Origin: Dioszegia crocea
Taxonomy: Eukaryota > Basidiomycota > Tremellomycetes > Tremellales > Bulleribasidiaceae
Direction: 5' to 3'
Length of the DNA: 64,000 bases
Assembly: GCA_001600615.1 (NCBI GenBank)
Contig: BCKK01000010.1
Coordinates: 807,092-871,091, forward strand
Numbering within the stretch: the first letter of the stretch is position 1; every line of letters starts with the position of its first letter. The translations under genes were made by a program, and so were the position numbers. The notes beneath the pieces are model-generated. The model had not been told where the DNA came from. It ran no database searches and worked only from the letters and a program-made list of their open reading frames with translations. Below are positions 22,460 through 34,661 of this stretch, piece by piece.

Positions 22460-23408
22460 TGTCTACATGTACTTTCTGGAATCTAATATCCAAGTCTGGC
22501 TTCCTAATAACGCCGCTTCACCTTGATGCCTAGATTGACCCAATTCAGGTTCTCAAATGTAACGATCGCAGACTTGAAACGAGCTGGAACCCTAGAAAAT
22601 ACCACTTTGGGTAATAACTCAACGTGAAACGAGGGGCTTCGTGTGGCAAAAGCCCGAGGAATTGCTCATCGCTCATTGCTTCATTGGCATCTCGCCTGGA
22701 CCCCGGAATTAGAGCATGGGCGGAGAGTGACAGCATACGCCTCATCCTGTGAGGTCTGTGACTACAGCTGTATAAGTGGATCATCAGCGAATGTCGCCTC
22801 GTTGAGGACTAAAGGTCGACCCACTGAAACTTCACACGGGGACAAGTCTACAAGAGGACGTTTCAAACTCAGAGTCTGATATGTGGGTGTGTAAGTGACT
22901 GTCCTCGACCACACACTTTACACGACCTCACACACCCTCTTTCTGTGCGCTCAAATAGGGTTATTCACACTGAAAAACTGTATTCAAGCTCTTCTAGCGG
23001 CAGCTGGAACAGGTGACAAGTGTAATTACCCCCGATCAGATCCAATACACACAGTGCACACACCCTTCACTGTCAGTCCAGACACGCCCACATTCCTTCA
23101 CAGCCCTCCTTTACATACCCCCTCGATACATACAAACAAACCCCGCGGACATGAGGAATCTGTGCCTCGTTTCCGATGTAAGCGGGTCAACACCTTTCGC
23201 TTCCTCAGTCAGCGTATATACCCATCCCCCTCGGGAAAATCTTCGTTGTTCCCCGCCTCATATCCCCCATAAGCTTTCAAAAACTCCCCATCATCCCTTA
23301 TTGTCTCTCAAACCTCATCCAGGTCGCTCATTGTTCAAGCCAAACGTACGTCAGATTGTGTGCTCATTTTTACCCTGGCTGATGCTATAGCCCCTAAACA
23401 GCGCCAAG
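22460..23408. other. Intergenic region upstream of the MGQALS protein
   Basis: About 950 bp. The right 450 bp are C/A-rich with many CACA and CCCC runs, typical of a long 5' leader. A possible spliced leader (GTACGT at 23345, acceptor CTATAG at about 23391) precedes the ATG. No coding signal seen. Confidence 0.4.
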
Positions 23409-25949
23409 ATGGGTCAAGCACTCTCCACTCAGCCAACGAGACGATCCAACGACAAACATGTCAAAGTCGTTGATGACGAGGCTAAATCCCCCACATCGCA
23501 CAAAGCCGCCGACCCATTCCATCGCTCCCCCATATCCCCAAACCTCCACCCGACTTCTGTTCCCGCTCCCCCTCCACCTAAGCTCGTCACTCGTACCACT
23601 CCACCCCTCCGGAAGGGTAGCATCAGCCACAGTCTGACAGACTCCAATCTTCCCAAACCGCCTACTCTCGGGTCCAAGGTCGTTCGGAAGTTATCGAGGT
23701 CACGTAAGGGCGGTGGAGGCGGATCTGGCCCTGCTCCAGCTGTCCCCTCTCACACTCTCCCTCATCGCTCCCCGACCGAAGAGGTGCTCAATGCTGTCAG
23801 CCCTACGAGCTGGGGCCGGTATTCCTCCCTCGGCAATCCCAAGCTATCCTCTTCACTCGACTCATCCACCCTTTCCGGACCCAGCACATCTCTCGTCACT
23901 CCCTCTGCGTCGCGTCGAAATCTTACATCCCCCTCGAATCAGCCTCTGACGCCTCGGCATCAGATCCGGCCATATCTTGCAGAGCACCACCGCAGGGGAT
24001 CATCCACCTCATCAGCGTGTTCGGGCGGAGCTGCCAAACCCGTCGCTCATTCACCCAAGACGCGTACGCGGGCCGAGAGGGAATGGAGAGCGAGAGTTGC
24101 GGCGATTTCGGCTGGGTCAAGGGGCAGGGCAGGGACAGGTGATGGTACTGGAGAAGTGAAGAGGAGGAGTGCAGTAGGGGATTCTCCAGTATACAAAGGT
24201 CCAGTTCCGCCAAGGAGAAAAGGAGGACCTCAGGCGTCGATCAACGCTATTCCCGCACCCCCCATATTCCAAGCTTCGCCCAATCACCCCAATCCTAATC
24301 TCCCACCTCATATCCTCTTCCCCGACAAGGCTTCCTCACCTTCCAACCGATCCATTATCTCTGCCCGATCTTTCGAGACACTAGGACATCACACCCATTC
24401 CCGTCGCCCAACTTCACTCGCAGCTGGTAGTCCCAACCACACTCAATTCCGGTCTATCCCCCTCCTAGCCGATAAGCTCTCTTCTTCCCCGCTCTCACAT
24501 CATCGGGCTCACTCGAGAAAGGGATCAATCCCTCGGTCTATCGGATCATTCTATGCCGATCCGAATACCCGAGGTGGGACACGGCCGAATAGCCTGGCGG
24601 CGTCGACGTTTCTGTCGCCTCTCAAAGCGGTCGAGGTGGCTGGAGGAGAAGAAGGGTTGAGTAAAGACTCTGCGGTGGTTTCGAGTGAAGAAGACGATGA
24701 GGGGATAGCGCTAGGGATGGGTGCTGGGGCAATGGCGCGTACGCGTCCGTCTAAGCAGGCGAACGCTGCTGCCGGGCGGAAGAGTACGGACGACGACCTG
24801 TTATTCGACTTGGCTATCGAACCAGCTCGCCAGCCTACTACTCCAATCCCTACTCGTCTCCTTTCCTCCATCCCTACACAAGCTCAGACCCCAACTCCCA
24901 TCATCACCCCTGCCATCCCTACCACATCTCGGACCCCCACCCAACCGGAAATCGCCTCTCGGCGTCACTCGGACCAACAGACCCCACCGGCCACCATAGG
25001 CTTTGGCCAAGGTCCCGAGACTCCTCGATCTCGAGCAAGGAAAGAACGCATCTTATCCTTACCATCAATCGATATCTCTCCTCAGCGTACACCCACACGC
25101 CATGCTCCACCCCGCTTCGCTATCCCTTCTTCCCCCATCCTCTCTGCACTCGAAGCAGACACTTCTCTCCACACCGACCATACCTCCCCTTCTCTCCCCT
25201 CCCTCCTTTCTGACACTTTCTCAACACCTACGCCTACACGTACAGGCCTAGCGGTCACTACGCCCAATACACCCTATTCACCCATGACGGCTTATATCCT
25301 CTCTGCGCCGAGTATCGACCTCACTTTCCAAACTCAGGACTCTGTCCCGTCATCCCCTCTGGCGTTGGGGCAAGGGTACAGTCAAGACTCCGGAGTGGCG
25401 CCTAGGCATGGCGGAGAATGGTCTCGGGAGAAACAAAGCCCAATGCACCCATTTGCGAGCTTCTTCGACGCGCCTAGTCCGCCGAGGTCACAAGGCGGGA
25501 TAATGGGAGCTGAGAATGAAGCCAGGCGAGCTGCAGGTAGGAAGGCGAGCGGTGAATTGGGCCAACAAGAGAACCGACCCATCCCTTTCAAAGCGCCCCA
25601 ACCGATATATCCTACTGCCGCACCGCGCAAACTGTCCGTCAATCCTGATCCTACTCGAGCTGTCCACCCTCTTCGACCGAGAACGCCAAATGGGCTGCCG
25701 ACGGCTCGGGATGCGGTTCTGGGATCCGAGGAGAAGCAAGAACGGACGAGGGGGAAGGTCGTGTTGGATCTTTGTCCGGGTCAGGGGTTGGGAGGAGGGG
25801 TCAGACCGCCTAAGCGGGGGATGGATAAGCCTGTGAGTTGTTGTCTTGGAGTTCTAGATTCGGTGGTGGGGAAGATTGAGTTGGGGATTGGGGATACTGC
25901 AGATGAGTGGGGAGATGTAGTGGATAATGGGGAGTCGTGGGAAGTGTAG
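23409..25949 (+). CDS. Large disordered Ser/Pro-rich protein with N-myristoylation-like start
   Basis: A single long open frame of 846 aa. The N-terminus MGQALSTQ fits a myristoylation signal (Gly2, Ser6). The rest is dominated by Ser, Pro, Thr and Arg with many SP/TP sites and polybasic patches (RKLSRSRKGG, KTRTRAEREWRAR), so it is mostly disordered and probably a phosphorylated, membrane-tethered scaffold; that role is inference. No catalytic domain is recognised. A possible 3' intron (GTGAGT at 25833, acceptor GCAG ending 25902) would replace the last 33 residues by a very short tail; the unspliced ending is kept because it needs no further assumption. The whole frame is C-rich on this strand, like other Ser/Pro-rich genes here. 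Confidence 0.7.
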   Translation: MGQALSTQPTRRSNDKHVKVVDDEAKSPTSHKAADPFHRSPISPNLHPTSVPAPPPPKLVTRTTPPLRKGSISHSLTDSNLPKPPTLGSKVVRKLSRSRKGGGGGSGPAPAVPSHTLPHRSPTEEVLNAVSPTSWGRYSSLGNPKLSSSLDSSTLSGPSTSLVTPSASRRNLTSPSNQPLTPRHQIRPYLAEHHRRGSSTSSACSGGAAKPVAHSPKTRTRAEREWRARVAAISAGSRGRAGTGDGTGEVKRRSAVGDSPVYKGPVPPRRKGGPQASINAIPAPPIFQASPNHPNPNLPPHILFPDKASSPSNRSIISARSFETLGHHTHSRRPTSLAAGSPNHTQFRSIPLLADKLSSSPLSHHRAHSRKGSIPRSIGSFYADPNTRGGTRPNSLAASTFLSPLKAVEVAGGEEGLSKDSAVVSSEEDDEGIALGMGAGAMARTRPSKQANAAAGRKSTDDDLLFDLAIEPARQPTTPIPTRLLSSIPTQAQTPTPIITPAIPTTSRTPTQPEIASRRHSDQQTPPATIGFGQGPETPRSRARKERILSLPSIDISPQRTPTRHAPPRFAIPSSPILSALEADTSLHTDHTSPSLPSLLSDTFSTPTPTRTGLAVTTPNTPYSPMTAYILSAPSIDLTFQTQDSVPSSPLALGQGYSQDSGVAPRHGGEWSREKQSPMHPFASFFDAPSPPRSQGGIMGAENEARRAAGRKASGELGQQENRPIPFKAPQPIYPTAAPRKLSVNPDPTRAVHPLRPRTPNGLPTARDAVLGSEEKQERTRGKVVLDLCPGQGLGGGVRPPKRGMDKPVSCCLGVLDSVVGKIELGIGDTADEWGDVVDNGESWEV

Positions 25950-26242
25950 TGCTAATGGTTCTAGGATCTTGAGCGATGGTTAGCTGGTATGACCTCTTGA
26001 GAATGGGATTTTTGGAGGTGGTGGGAGATGGAGTGGACGATTATGCGGGATGATGAAGGGTAGACAGCCTAGTACACGACAATAACGACCTTGTATATAA
26101 ACGACCCATCTTGAATAATCATACTTTATACTAGAGACGACATGATATAACCTGCTTGGTGCAAAATGACACGAGGAAATTCCAAGACAGACTGCAGATA
26201 TCACATACCAGACACGTTCTAAAGCCAAACATCATCCTACAC

Positions 26243-27637
26243 CTAGAAAATAACATCCTCATCCTTCTCACCAAGCATATCCGCCCCACCCTCCGCTCCT
26301 CCACTCAACCCTTCATCCCTCCCAACCTCCCGACCCTCATTCTCAATCTTAGCCTTCTCCTTCTTTCTCAATTCATTTGCCTTTTCTGCATCCCGCTTCT
26401 TCTTGCCCTGAACCTTCTTGAGCCGGAAGAATTCCTCTCGGTCCATCTCATCAAGCTCTGAATTGATGTATTTGATTGTATTGTCCAACTTGGGGATGAT
26501 TACGTGTTCGATTGCGTTGACTCGGCGGTTGGTAGCGCGGATGACTTCGTCTAGGATGGTGAAGGCGGTCTGGTAATTAGCTTGAGTACGTCCCAGCAGA
26601 GGCAGAACGTTCCAGCAGAGGCAGAAAACAATCGGTGGACTGGTAGGCGTTGAATGATCCAAGAAGAAAAGGGGTATGGTGGATGTGGGAAAGAGGACAT
26701 ACCTGTAAAGACGCCAGCTCAACCAAAGTGCCAACAGCTTTGATATATGTGTCTCGGCACTTTTGGATTTGCTGTCCACCTCGACTCAGACCAGTCATGG
26801 CAAAGTCTGCAATGTCAGCTTGGACTCTATCTCCTTTTCATGTGCCGAAATCCAGTTTCGTTCCAACGGGTACCCAGCTCCCATTGACGCTGTCACCCCC
26901 ACATCGCCCTGGACAACGAGCTTTCCTCCACCATAATCGCCGAGCCGGGGCGCCTTGCCCAATCCGGATCATCCTCGGCTCGCCGAACACCCTGTAAACT
27001 GTCTTCCTACATTCTCACCACGCTCCAATCCCATCCTCCGGCCCATTCACTGATCCCAGCCCGTAACTCACCGCTCGAATCTTTACTCCTCACACCCTCG
27101 AAAGCCGGCAAAACAACACCCGAAACATTCTCTTGTCTCGCCTTGACGGTGTAGGTAGCCTTGCGCACCGATTCCTGGACCTGGTATCCGATATCTCCGG
27201 CGGTGTAGGTCACTTCGGCCAGGGAGAACGAGGCGAGTTGAAGGACCCGGCCCATGAGTCGTTTGGCCTGGGAGCGAGAACAATGATAGAGTAAATGAGA
27301 ATAGAAGTAGGATAGGGATAGTCGCAAGGATGGGAATGAGTGAGTATGATTAGCATTTATCCCGCTACCTTCCAACCTTGCTTATCGTAACTTACCTCAT
27401 CGACCTTCTTCAAGATCTGCCTGAAACGCTGAGTGAGAGCATCACGCTTCTTCGCCAGCAGAGAGTGTCCAGTCTGAGCACCCTTCATTCGGCCTTTGGT
27501 GACCGTGAGGTTCATCCGCGTGGGACTGAGGGGATTAGCTTCGGGTCTTGGATAAAGGAGGGATTGCCGTTCAAGTATTCAACCAAAATCGGTTGCGAAA
27601 CTTACAAGATGGCTTCTCTGGGTCCTGCTCCTGACAT
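26243..27637 (-). CDS. VMA8: V-type proton ATPase subunit D
   Basis: Five exons on the minus strand: 27637-27606, 27525-27396, 27267-27072, 26806-26703, 26569-26243, giving 262 aa. Landmarks are [59 protein letters not shown] and [19 protein letters not shown]. These are the central-stalk subunit D of the V1 sector, which rotates inside the A3B3 hexamer and couples ATP hydrolysis to proton pumping at vacuole and Golgi. Two long coiled-coil helices make up most of the protein. The C-terminal tail from about residue 205 is charged and then Gly/Glu/Asp-rich. It is divergent from SPT8, with 203 bp between the ATGs. Confidence 0.94.
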
Positions 27638-27840
27638 CTTGGGCTAGTAGTATGAGTGGATTGGATATATAGGGTAGGTGGGTCAACGTATAGTATGAAG
27701 TGTTGATGGGCAGTATGACGCCGAAGCCAATGGGGAGAAGTGCCCCGGAACCTTTGAAGTTGCCTTTTGACTGTCCAGTTGTATTTACCCCCCACTGTAC
27801 ATGACCTCAACCCTTGTACTATATAATATAGCTACGCAGG

Positions 27841-30745
27841 ATGCGCAGCGACGATGAGGAAGAGGAGGACGAGTACGAAGATGAACTAGAGCAAGAAAAT
27901 GAGGAAGATGATGTGAGTTTGGAGCTATCCAAGAGCGAGAGAGAGAGATTGAGCTGAAGGTAAACAGCTAGATGTCGGGCTTATGGATGTCGACGGAGAT
28001 GAGCGGGCGGATGGGGACGAGGATGATTTGGATAGGGATGGAGATGGAGAACCACTGGAAGGAGATGCTGAAGGAGATTTAGAGGAGGATGGGGAGGAGG
28101 CCGAGGGGGAAGCCTCAGATGAGCAGCTTGGCGGAGACGAAGATGAGGAAGACGACGATGCGGATGGAGACGAAGATGGGGATGGAGATGACAGTGATGC
28201 AGATGGAGATGAAGGGGATGACGACGATGAAGATGAGGAGGATGGAGATGAGGAAGAAGTGGATAAGACTCAATTGGAATCAGCATGTGAGCCCGTCCTT
28301 GTTCTCGACACTGATTATAGCTTACTCTTTAGCCTCACCCATTCGATCAAGCGCATCACATACACCATCACCCATAAAGCGATCTCTATCACCCACTGTA
28401 GTCCCACTCCCACCTCACAAAGTCCGCCGTTCACTCCTGCTCCCCGCATTTCACCCCTCTCGTCCCGCCAATATATCAATTGATGCTATAGTCGCCATCC
28501 CCGTTCCGGCCCCTATACACTGTCTTGCAGCAACAGCTTGCTCATCTTACCTATTGACAGGAAGTCAAGAGGGTGTAGTGCGAGCATATGATTTCTACGG
28601 ATCGGTAAATGGTGGTCAGGCCATGACGGCACAGCAGCGGACGGTTGTAGGGATGGGAGATGGGATCAGTAAGGCCGGGATGGGTAGGGGTTGGTGGCTG
28701 TCGGATGTCCCTGAGGGGATGAGTGGAGAGACGGGAGATTTGGCCGCTGAGAGGAGGGCCGAGCCGGTGTATAGTTTGGCTGTCGAGGGGGATGGGTTGT
28801 GGGCTTTGACGGGAACTCAGGTATGTCAATGATGATTCTATTTAGTGAATCTTCGTGCTCTGCTATCTATACATCCTCCTTAGTTCTGTGCTATTCTCTA
28901 TCTCTTGCTGACCTTCAGTCTGGCCCTATCAATCTATACACACTACGGCACGCTCCAGGACACCTCGTTCACTCGCTCAAAGGACACTCAAGTGTCGTAT
29001 CCTGCATGACTTTGACAACAGATGAGAAGCGCCTCATAAGTGGATCATGGGACGGTTCAATAAGAGTAAGTCAGAGCTTTCCGGTTCCCGGTGTAATCTC
29101 TCACCTCTACCGGAATCCTTCGCCCGAGTATTCCATCTGAGATTTTGCCGTTTCATCTGTGCCCTATTTCCAATATCACATCCCGCTCTCCTTTTTCGCC
29201 TCTTCCCCTCTCTCAATTTTTGTCTGGAAGATCAGCGCAAGGCCATCAGCTAACTTCCAGGATTGGGATCTTAACTCTGGTCAAACAACACGCGCCTACC
29301 CCACACACGGCGCCCAACTCTCCTCCATCTCCCTCCGACCATTCTCACATCCTATGTCACCCTCCCCCTCGCCTACTCGACCTGCTCCCACCGCCGACGA
29401 CAATGATGAGGACGATACTATGGGCCAGAAACCCCACGTATCAGTCTCTGTCGGCGCCGACTTCTTCACGCCAAAAGTGACGGAAGGCGAGACCCAGACT
29501 ACCACCACATCATCGACTATCCCCGTGCATACATCTCCCACTCAACAACCTGCCCCATCGAACCTCGACCCAACACCTACCGGGGCCGCGGGGGTTGATA
29601 TCGAAATGACCGAACCTGCACCTGAGCAGGCTTCTAGGGCAAGCTCGTATGATCCCTTATTCGACGATGAAGAGGATGCGGAGGGCGAGACTGTTCCTCC
29701 CTCAGCAATGGCCACCAAGGCCGGCACACCTGTTCCCACTTCCGACTCGGCACCTGTCGCCGGTCCATCCCGACTATCCACACTTGCGCTTCCGGGTCAG
29801 AATGGGCAAAGGGCGAATGGCGCTTCAGCTTCGACAGCGGCGCCTCAGCGCTCGGAAGGTGCTGCGGCGACTATACCACTGCTTAGCCCCACGACGTATA
29901 AGCAGTTCTCGGATGACATTATGCTGGCGAGCTTTATGGATGGACAGGTTATGTTGGTTGATCGGAGAGTGCCAGATGGGGGAGATCGCGGTATGAGGGG
30001 TGTGGGAAGATTAATAGCTGGGGATAAGGCGCCACCGTGGTGCATGTCTGTGAGTTGTCGTAAATCTTCTCTAATCCATATCATCGGTCAATTCTGGAGA
30101 ATTCAGGGCAGAATTGACGCCTGATATTTGGGTAGACCTGTGGGAATGGGACGAAATCAGCATTTTTGAAATGAAGCTGACGACATAGGCTTGCTGGTCA
30201 GGCAATGGCAATCAAATCCTAGCAGGGAGAAGAAACGGCACTATCGATATATGGGACGTCCGTCGTTCTTCCTCTTCAACTGCTCCGAATCTCCTTAGGA
30301 CGTTGAAAACACCGGCGGAAAGTGGTCCTGTCAGCTGTATTGTTGCCTTTCCGGACGGCCAACATGTGGCTACGTAAGTTGACTTCCCTATTCCCTCCAA
30401 GGTTTATGACAGCTGACCGTCATAGTGCTTCGCAAGATAATATCCGATTATGGAACACTGTCGAGTACTTTGATCAGGAAGATAGCCTGGACCCATCATC
30501 GTCATCGTTCAAAAAGCCCAGATCTCGACCGCCATTCAAGATTGTTGCTGGTCATCATGGAGGCACCATTTCATCTATGTGTGAGTTCCCCCTTGCTGTC
30601 ATCCTCGAACTCCATATTTGGGAATTAGAGCTGATAGCTTCCAGTGGTAGATCCCACTTGCCGATTCATGACTGTTGCAAGCGGAGATAGAGGGTGGGCT
30701 GGGGAGAGTACGAAGGTGGTGTTGATCCATGAGGTCAAGTGGTAA
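27841..30745 (+). CDS. SPT8: SAGA complex subunit Spt8 (WD40)
   Basis: Eight exons: 27841-27912, 27968-28286, 28333-28820, 28919-29065, 29261-30049, 30189-30373, 30426-30580, 30645-30745, giving 751 aa with all phases closing. The first ~130 residues are almost pure Asp/Glu/Gly, the extreme acidic arm typical of Spt8. WD40 repeats follow: PAPIHCLAATACSSYLLTGS, QEGVVRAYDF, VVSCMTLTTDEKRLISGSWD, GNQILAGRRNGTIDIWDVR, VATASQDNIRLWNTV, and a C-terminal FMTVASGDRGWAGESTKVV. A long low-complexity loop in exon 5 (about residues 360-500) interrupts the propeller. Spt8 helps SAGA contact TATA-binding protein. The intron at 29066-29260 is long for this genome (195 nt). Confidence 0.88.
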
Positions 30746-31033
30746 AAGGGTAGATTTCTTGTAGTGTAATCATTCTAGCATATCGTATCTAAACATCATG
30801 GTCGGCTTGAGTCCAGAACTGGTCGTATTGCGAGTATCTAGGCGAAAGACGTCAACTTGGCCGCGGCCGACAACACGCACGGATTTCACATTCCTCATCT
30901 CGGTCGCGTCCGCCACAACAAGCCATGGCGAGGGTCAAAATTCACCTTCACACCATACACACCTTCCAATCAGAGCAGGCGACGGAGCGCAGCGGTAAAC
31001 AAGTCATTCAACGGCAGCTGATTACTACGCGCA

Positions 31034-34000
31034 ATGTACACACCGCCGAATCCGTCATCGGGCCCATCAGCAGCTCCGGGACTTTCGCCAAATCCGGGAT
31101 CTCAACGACGTCGAGGCCCTGCTCCTCGAAGTTCCCTATCCAATTCGTTCAGTTTTGCTCCCAGTCTGGATCATAGCGGAGATGGCTTGTAAGTGGCTTT
31201 CTCACCCAAATGGTCCATATCAAACCTTGCATGCAAGGACGACTATTCCTCACCAGTAGCCAAAACATCAACTTTTGATGGCCAAGCTGACCCCTTCTGC
31301 AGATACGAGACCGAAACTTCCTTCTTCTCCCGTCCTACTCAAAGACCATCCTCCTCATCGATAGTTCCTCAGCTGTCCAACGGAACGCAACTCGCCGGTC
31401 CCTCCTCCCCTTTTCTGTCGCCGGCCCATCTCCGAAACGCCATAGCTCAAGGCAATGAGGGGATAGTCCCCTTATCACCGAGAGCGCGTCCAAGCGCGTC
31501 GGCCTCGTCACGCACTGGTATAACGTTCAAACCCCCTCGTGCAAAGGATGTCGGTCGGAGTCGTCTGGGAGTCCGAGCTGGGGGAATGGATGAGGATGAC
31601 GCTGGGGCCGAGCGTAGAGATGAGGGAGTCATGGGAGGGGCAGAAGTCGATGAGGTGAAGGGCAGCTGGGGACTGGTGGACTCTATGAGGCAGTGGAGAC
31701 AGGATGCTATGCTACAGCATCTGTACGAAACAGCGGCCATGTGGGGCGACAAGATTTTGAGCTGGACTGGTGAGTTTTACGTTTCTCAGCGTTGCTGCTC
31801 GGAAGAAGATGGATCCGGGAAGACAGCAGGATGTCTGGAGGAACTTGCATTGAGAAGCAGTCGCAGCCCTAGACGAGCCCAAGAGATCGGGGTCTAATAT
31901 CGGAAGGTGAGCTGATTTATTCAGGTGACGCAAACGACGCATTCTGGCTAGCTCAGGCGTACTTCCTCACAGGCCACTATCTCCGTGCCGAACGACTCTT
32001 GACCGACCCTCTTCCTATTGCGGCTCTGCCAAGGTCCACCGGCGTCTTGTCTGGAAGTACCACTGGACCATTCAAGGCAAACGGGAAGGGCAAGGAAAGG
32101 GCTTTTGACGCCCATGATGGGGATATGGGCGAAGGAGGAGAGGACGATGATATGTTTGAAGGTGGAGATGGAGAGGGAGAGCAGGCAGAAGCAATTGGAG
32201 AAAAGGGTAGAGCGAATGGAGAGGGAAGAGGGAGGTTGATTGATGAGAGTTTGGCCTGTCGATATTTGGCGGCGCAGTGTTTGGTGAGTGATTGTTGATT
32301 GGGTGACTTCTCTGAGTAGTCTGCTGCAGAGCTGACCTACAAGGTACACGAAGAGAAATATCATGAAGCTTTGGAGCTCCTAGGCGAGACTAACCCATTT
32401 CGTACGCCAGGTGAGCTCGGATGTTCGCGTGAGAGATGAAACTATCAAGCTGATATGTCAAGATACAGCTTCGTCGTCCTATACACCTTACGGCGGAGTC
32501 AAAGTGAGTCTACCAGCCCGAAACTTAGATCTGAACGAGCGAAGCTAACTCTTCAGCTCCAATCATCAATGTGTTTCCTTCGCGGTCAACTTCATCTCCG
32601 CCTATCCTCAATGCAGCTCGCCAAGGAGAGTTTGATGGAGGCGCTGGTGATTGACGTAAAGAATTATGATGCGTTCAGAGAGTTGGTGGAGGGAGGGATG
32701 CTTTCGTCTAAAGAAGGTAAGTTTCTACTTCTATTGAGGAGATGGTGGAGCGAGATGCGTGCTGGTGTATAAAAGAAGCGCGTCAGGGTGTGATCTCGAC
32801 GAATGATCATGCTGACTCGAGCAGAATGGGACTTTGTGCAAAATCTCGCTTATCGGAAACACCTCTCGGAGGAAGAAGCTACATTTGTCAAGCTAATGTA
32901 TACCACCAAGCTGAAAAAGGTACGTTCGAGAGCCATTACCTCGTACCGCTTCTGCTGTATAGAGATACGCCGGAACTTGCTCTGCGCATGCTGACAATCT
33001 GTAGGACGCACACGTCAGTGAAATTACGCGTGCTCGAGAGACACTGGTGTCGGAGTATGGCCTCTCGGAGAATAGTGATGTGCTTGTTGGTGAGGCAGAT
33101 GAGCTATACGCTAGGTATAAGTGGGAGGAATGCTATGCTGTGACTACAAAGTGGGTTGGGTTACTTCTTTCCGATGCCCTCTTGGCATATCTTGATATCG
33201 AACGCGATGCTGACTGTCAGAATACTCGCTCGGATACCACATCACCCTCTCGCTCTCCCTCTCCACCTAGCATGTATGCACCATATCCACCGACTACGCT
33301 CTGCACTCTTTATGCTCGCGCACGATCTGGTCGAACAGGATCCGGCAGGAGCGGTTACTTGGTATGCGGTGGGATTGTGGTACTTTTCAGGAAGGAGGTG
33401 GGGTGAGGCTCGGCGATACTTCAGGTGTGTTCTCTGGCAGACGTTGATTTCAGCTCAGGGATCTATTGGGCCGGGCTGATATTATAGCAAAGCCAATCTC
33501 ATCGATTCTCGGTTCGCACCAGCTTGGATCGCTTTCGCTCATTCATTCGCATATGAAGGCGAGCACGATCATGCTATTACGGCCTATTCTACTTCTGCCA
33601 GGCTATTCCAAGGGTGAGTTGAGGTTCTATTGCATGTCATTTGGAACCACGCTCACTACTGCAGATCTCACTTGCCCCTCCTATTCATCGGAATGGAACA
33701 TCTACAACTCTCGGCGACGAGTCTGGCGGAGGAATACTTCTTGGCGGCGGAGGTGATCAATGGGAGTGACCCGCTGTTGTTGAACGAGCTGGGAGTTGTT
33801 GCTTACAACAAGGATGAGTGAGTTATACTTTTGGATGGATCATCTCAAATAGATTGAATTGTGCTCGGCAACATCTGCTGACTTTACAGCTATCCGGTCG
33901 CTATCAAGTACTTCAAATCCGCCATCCGCTCAGCCAAAGAAATGCAAGGTGTCCCCTCCACCTGGTCGTCCACGCATGTCAACCTCGGCCATGCCTACCG

Positions 34001-34466
34001 GCTCTTAGGCGACTTATCTCGTTCCGAAACTTCCTATTTACATGCCCTCCGCCTAGATCCTACATCCCACACCGCACTCGCCTCCCTCGCCCTACTCTCC
34101 CATATAAGGACAGACGTCCGCGGTGCTGTTCGACTCTACCACGCCTCCCTGGCCCTCGCTCCCCAGGATCCTATCGCTACGGTCTTACTCGAGATGGCGT
34201 TAAAGGAGCAGGTGGAGACTCTGTCGCCGAGGAGTCTACCGGGTCTACCGCCTAGTCTAGCGGACAGGACGTTGGATCCCTTTAATGTGCCTAAGGGAAA
34301 TGCGGCGTTTGGTGTTGTGCCGGAGGAAGATGAGGATGCTGGAGTGGAGATGTCTATAGCGGGAGTATCAGCAGGAGGACTGGGGCTGAGTGTGACGGGG
34401 GAGGAAAGTAGGGAAGAAAGTGGAATGGAGATGGAGATGGAGGAATCGATGGATGTTGAGGAGTGA
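31034..34466 (+). CDS. CDC16: Anaphase-promoting complex TPR subunit (Cdc16/APC6/Cut9)
   Basis: Twelve exons: 31034-31188, 31303-31769, 31925-32283, 32344-32410, 32463-32503, 32557-32716, 32825-32919, 33005-33150, 33221-33424, 33488-33613, 33665-33817, 33890-34466, giving 849 aa. The N-terminal ~170 residues are disordered and Ser/Pro-rich. TPR repeats begin near residue 180 ([22 protein letters not shown]) and run to about 760. Typical elements are [75 protein letters not shown], and [20 protein letters not shown]. This order matches Cdc16/Cut9, a scaffold arm of the APC/C ubiquitin ligase. The C-terminus is acidic ([13 protein letters not shown]). The start was picked because [10 protein letters not shown] is the first ATG in phase with the conserved region. 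Confidence 0.88.
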
Positions 34467-34661
34467 CGGATCTTTCGGTGGTGATGCAGTATCTTTCGCT
34501 CGGTGTTCGCTCAAACGTCTCAGTATATTCCCGTCGACAGACAGTCCGAGGTCATGGTCTGACTCTCTGGCGACCACTCCATCCTTTAACCTAGCTGACA
34601 TCTCGACACTCACAGCATGCAGGTCCATCACACATATCACTACCAGTTGACCACTATCAAC

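Noticed and set aside
27981..28286. His/Pro/Leu-rich minus-strand frame
   Set aside because: Artefact of the GAT/GAG-rich acidic arm of SPT8 read in reverse.
34617..34661. Upstream in-frame ATG for the catalase remnant
   Set aside because: MASFIQDN at 34662 fits the family start; the extra 15 residues look like leader sequence.
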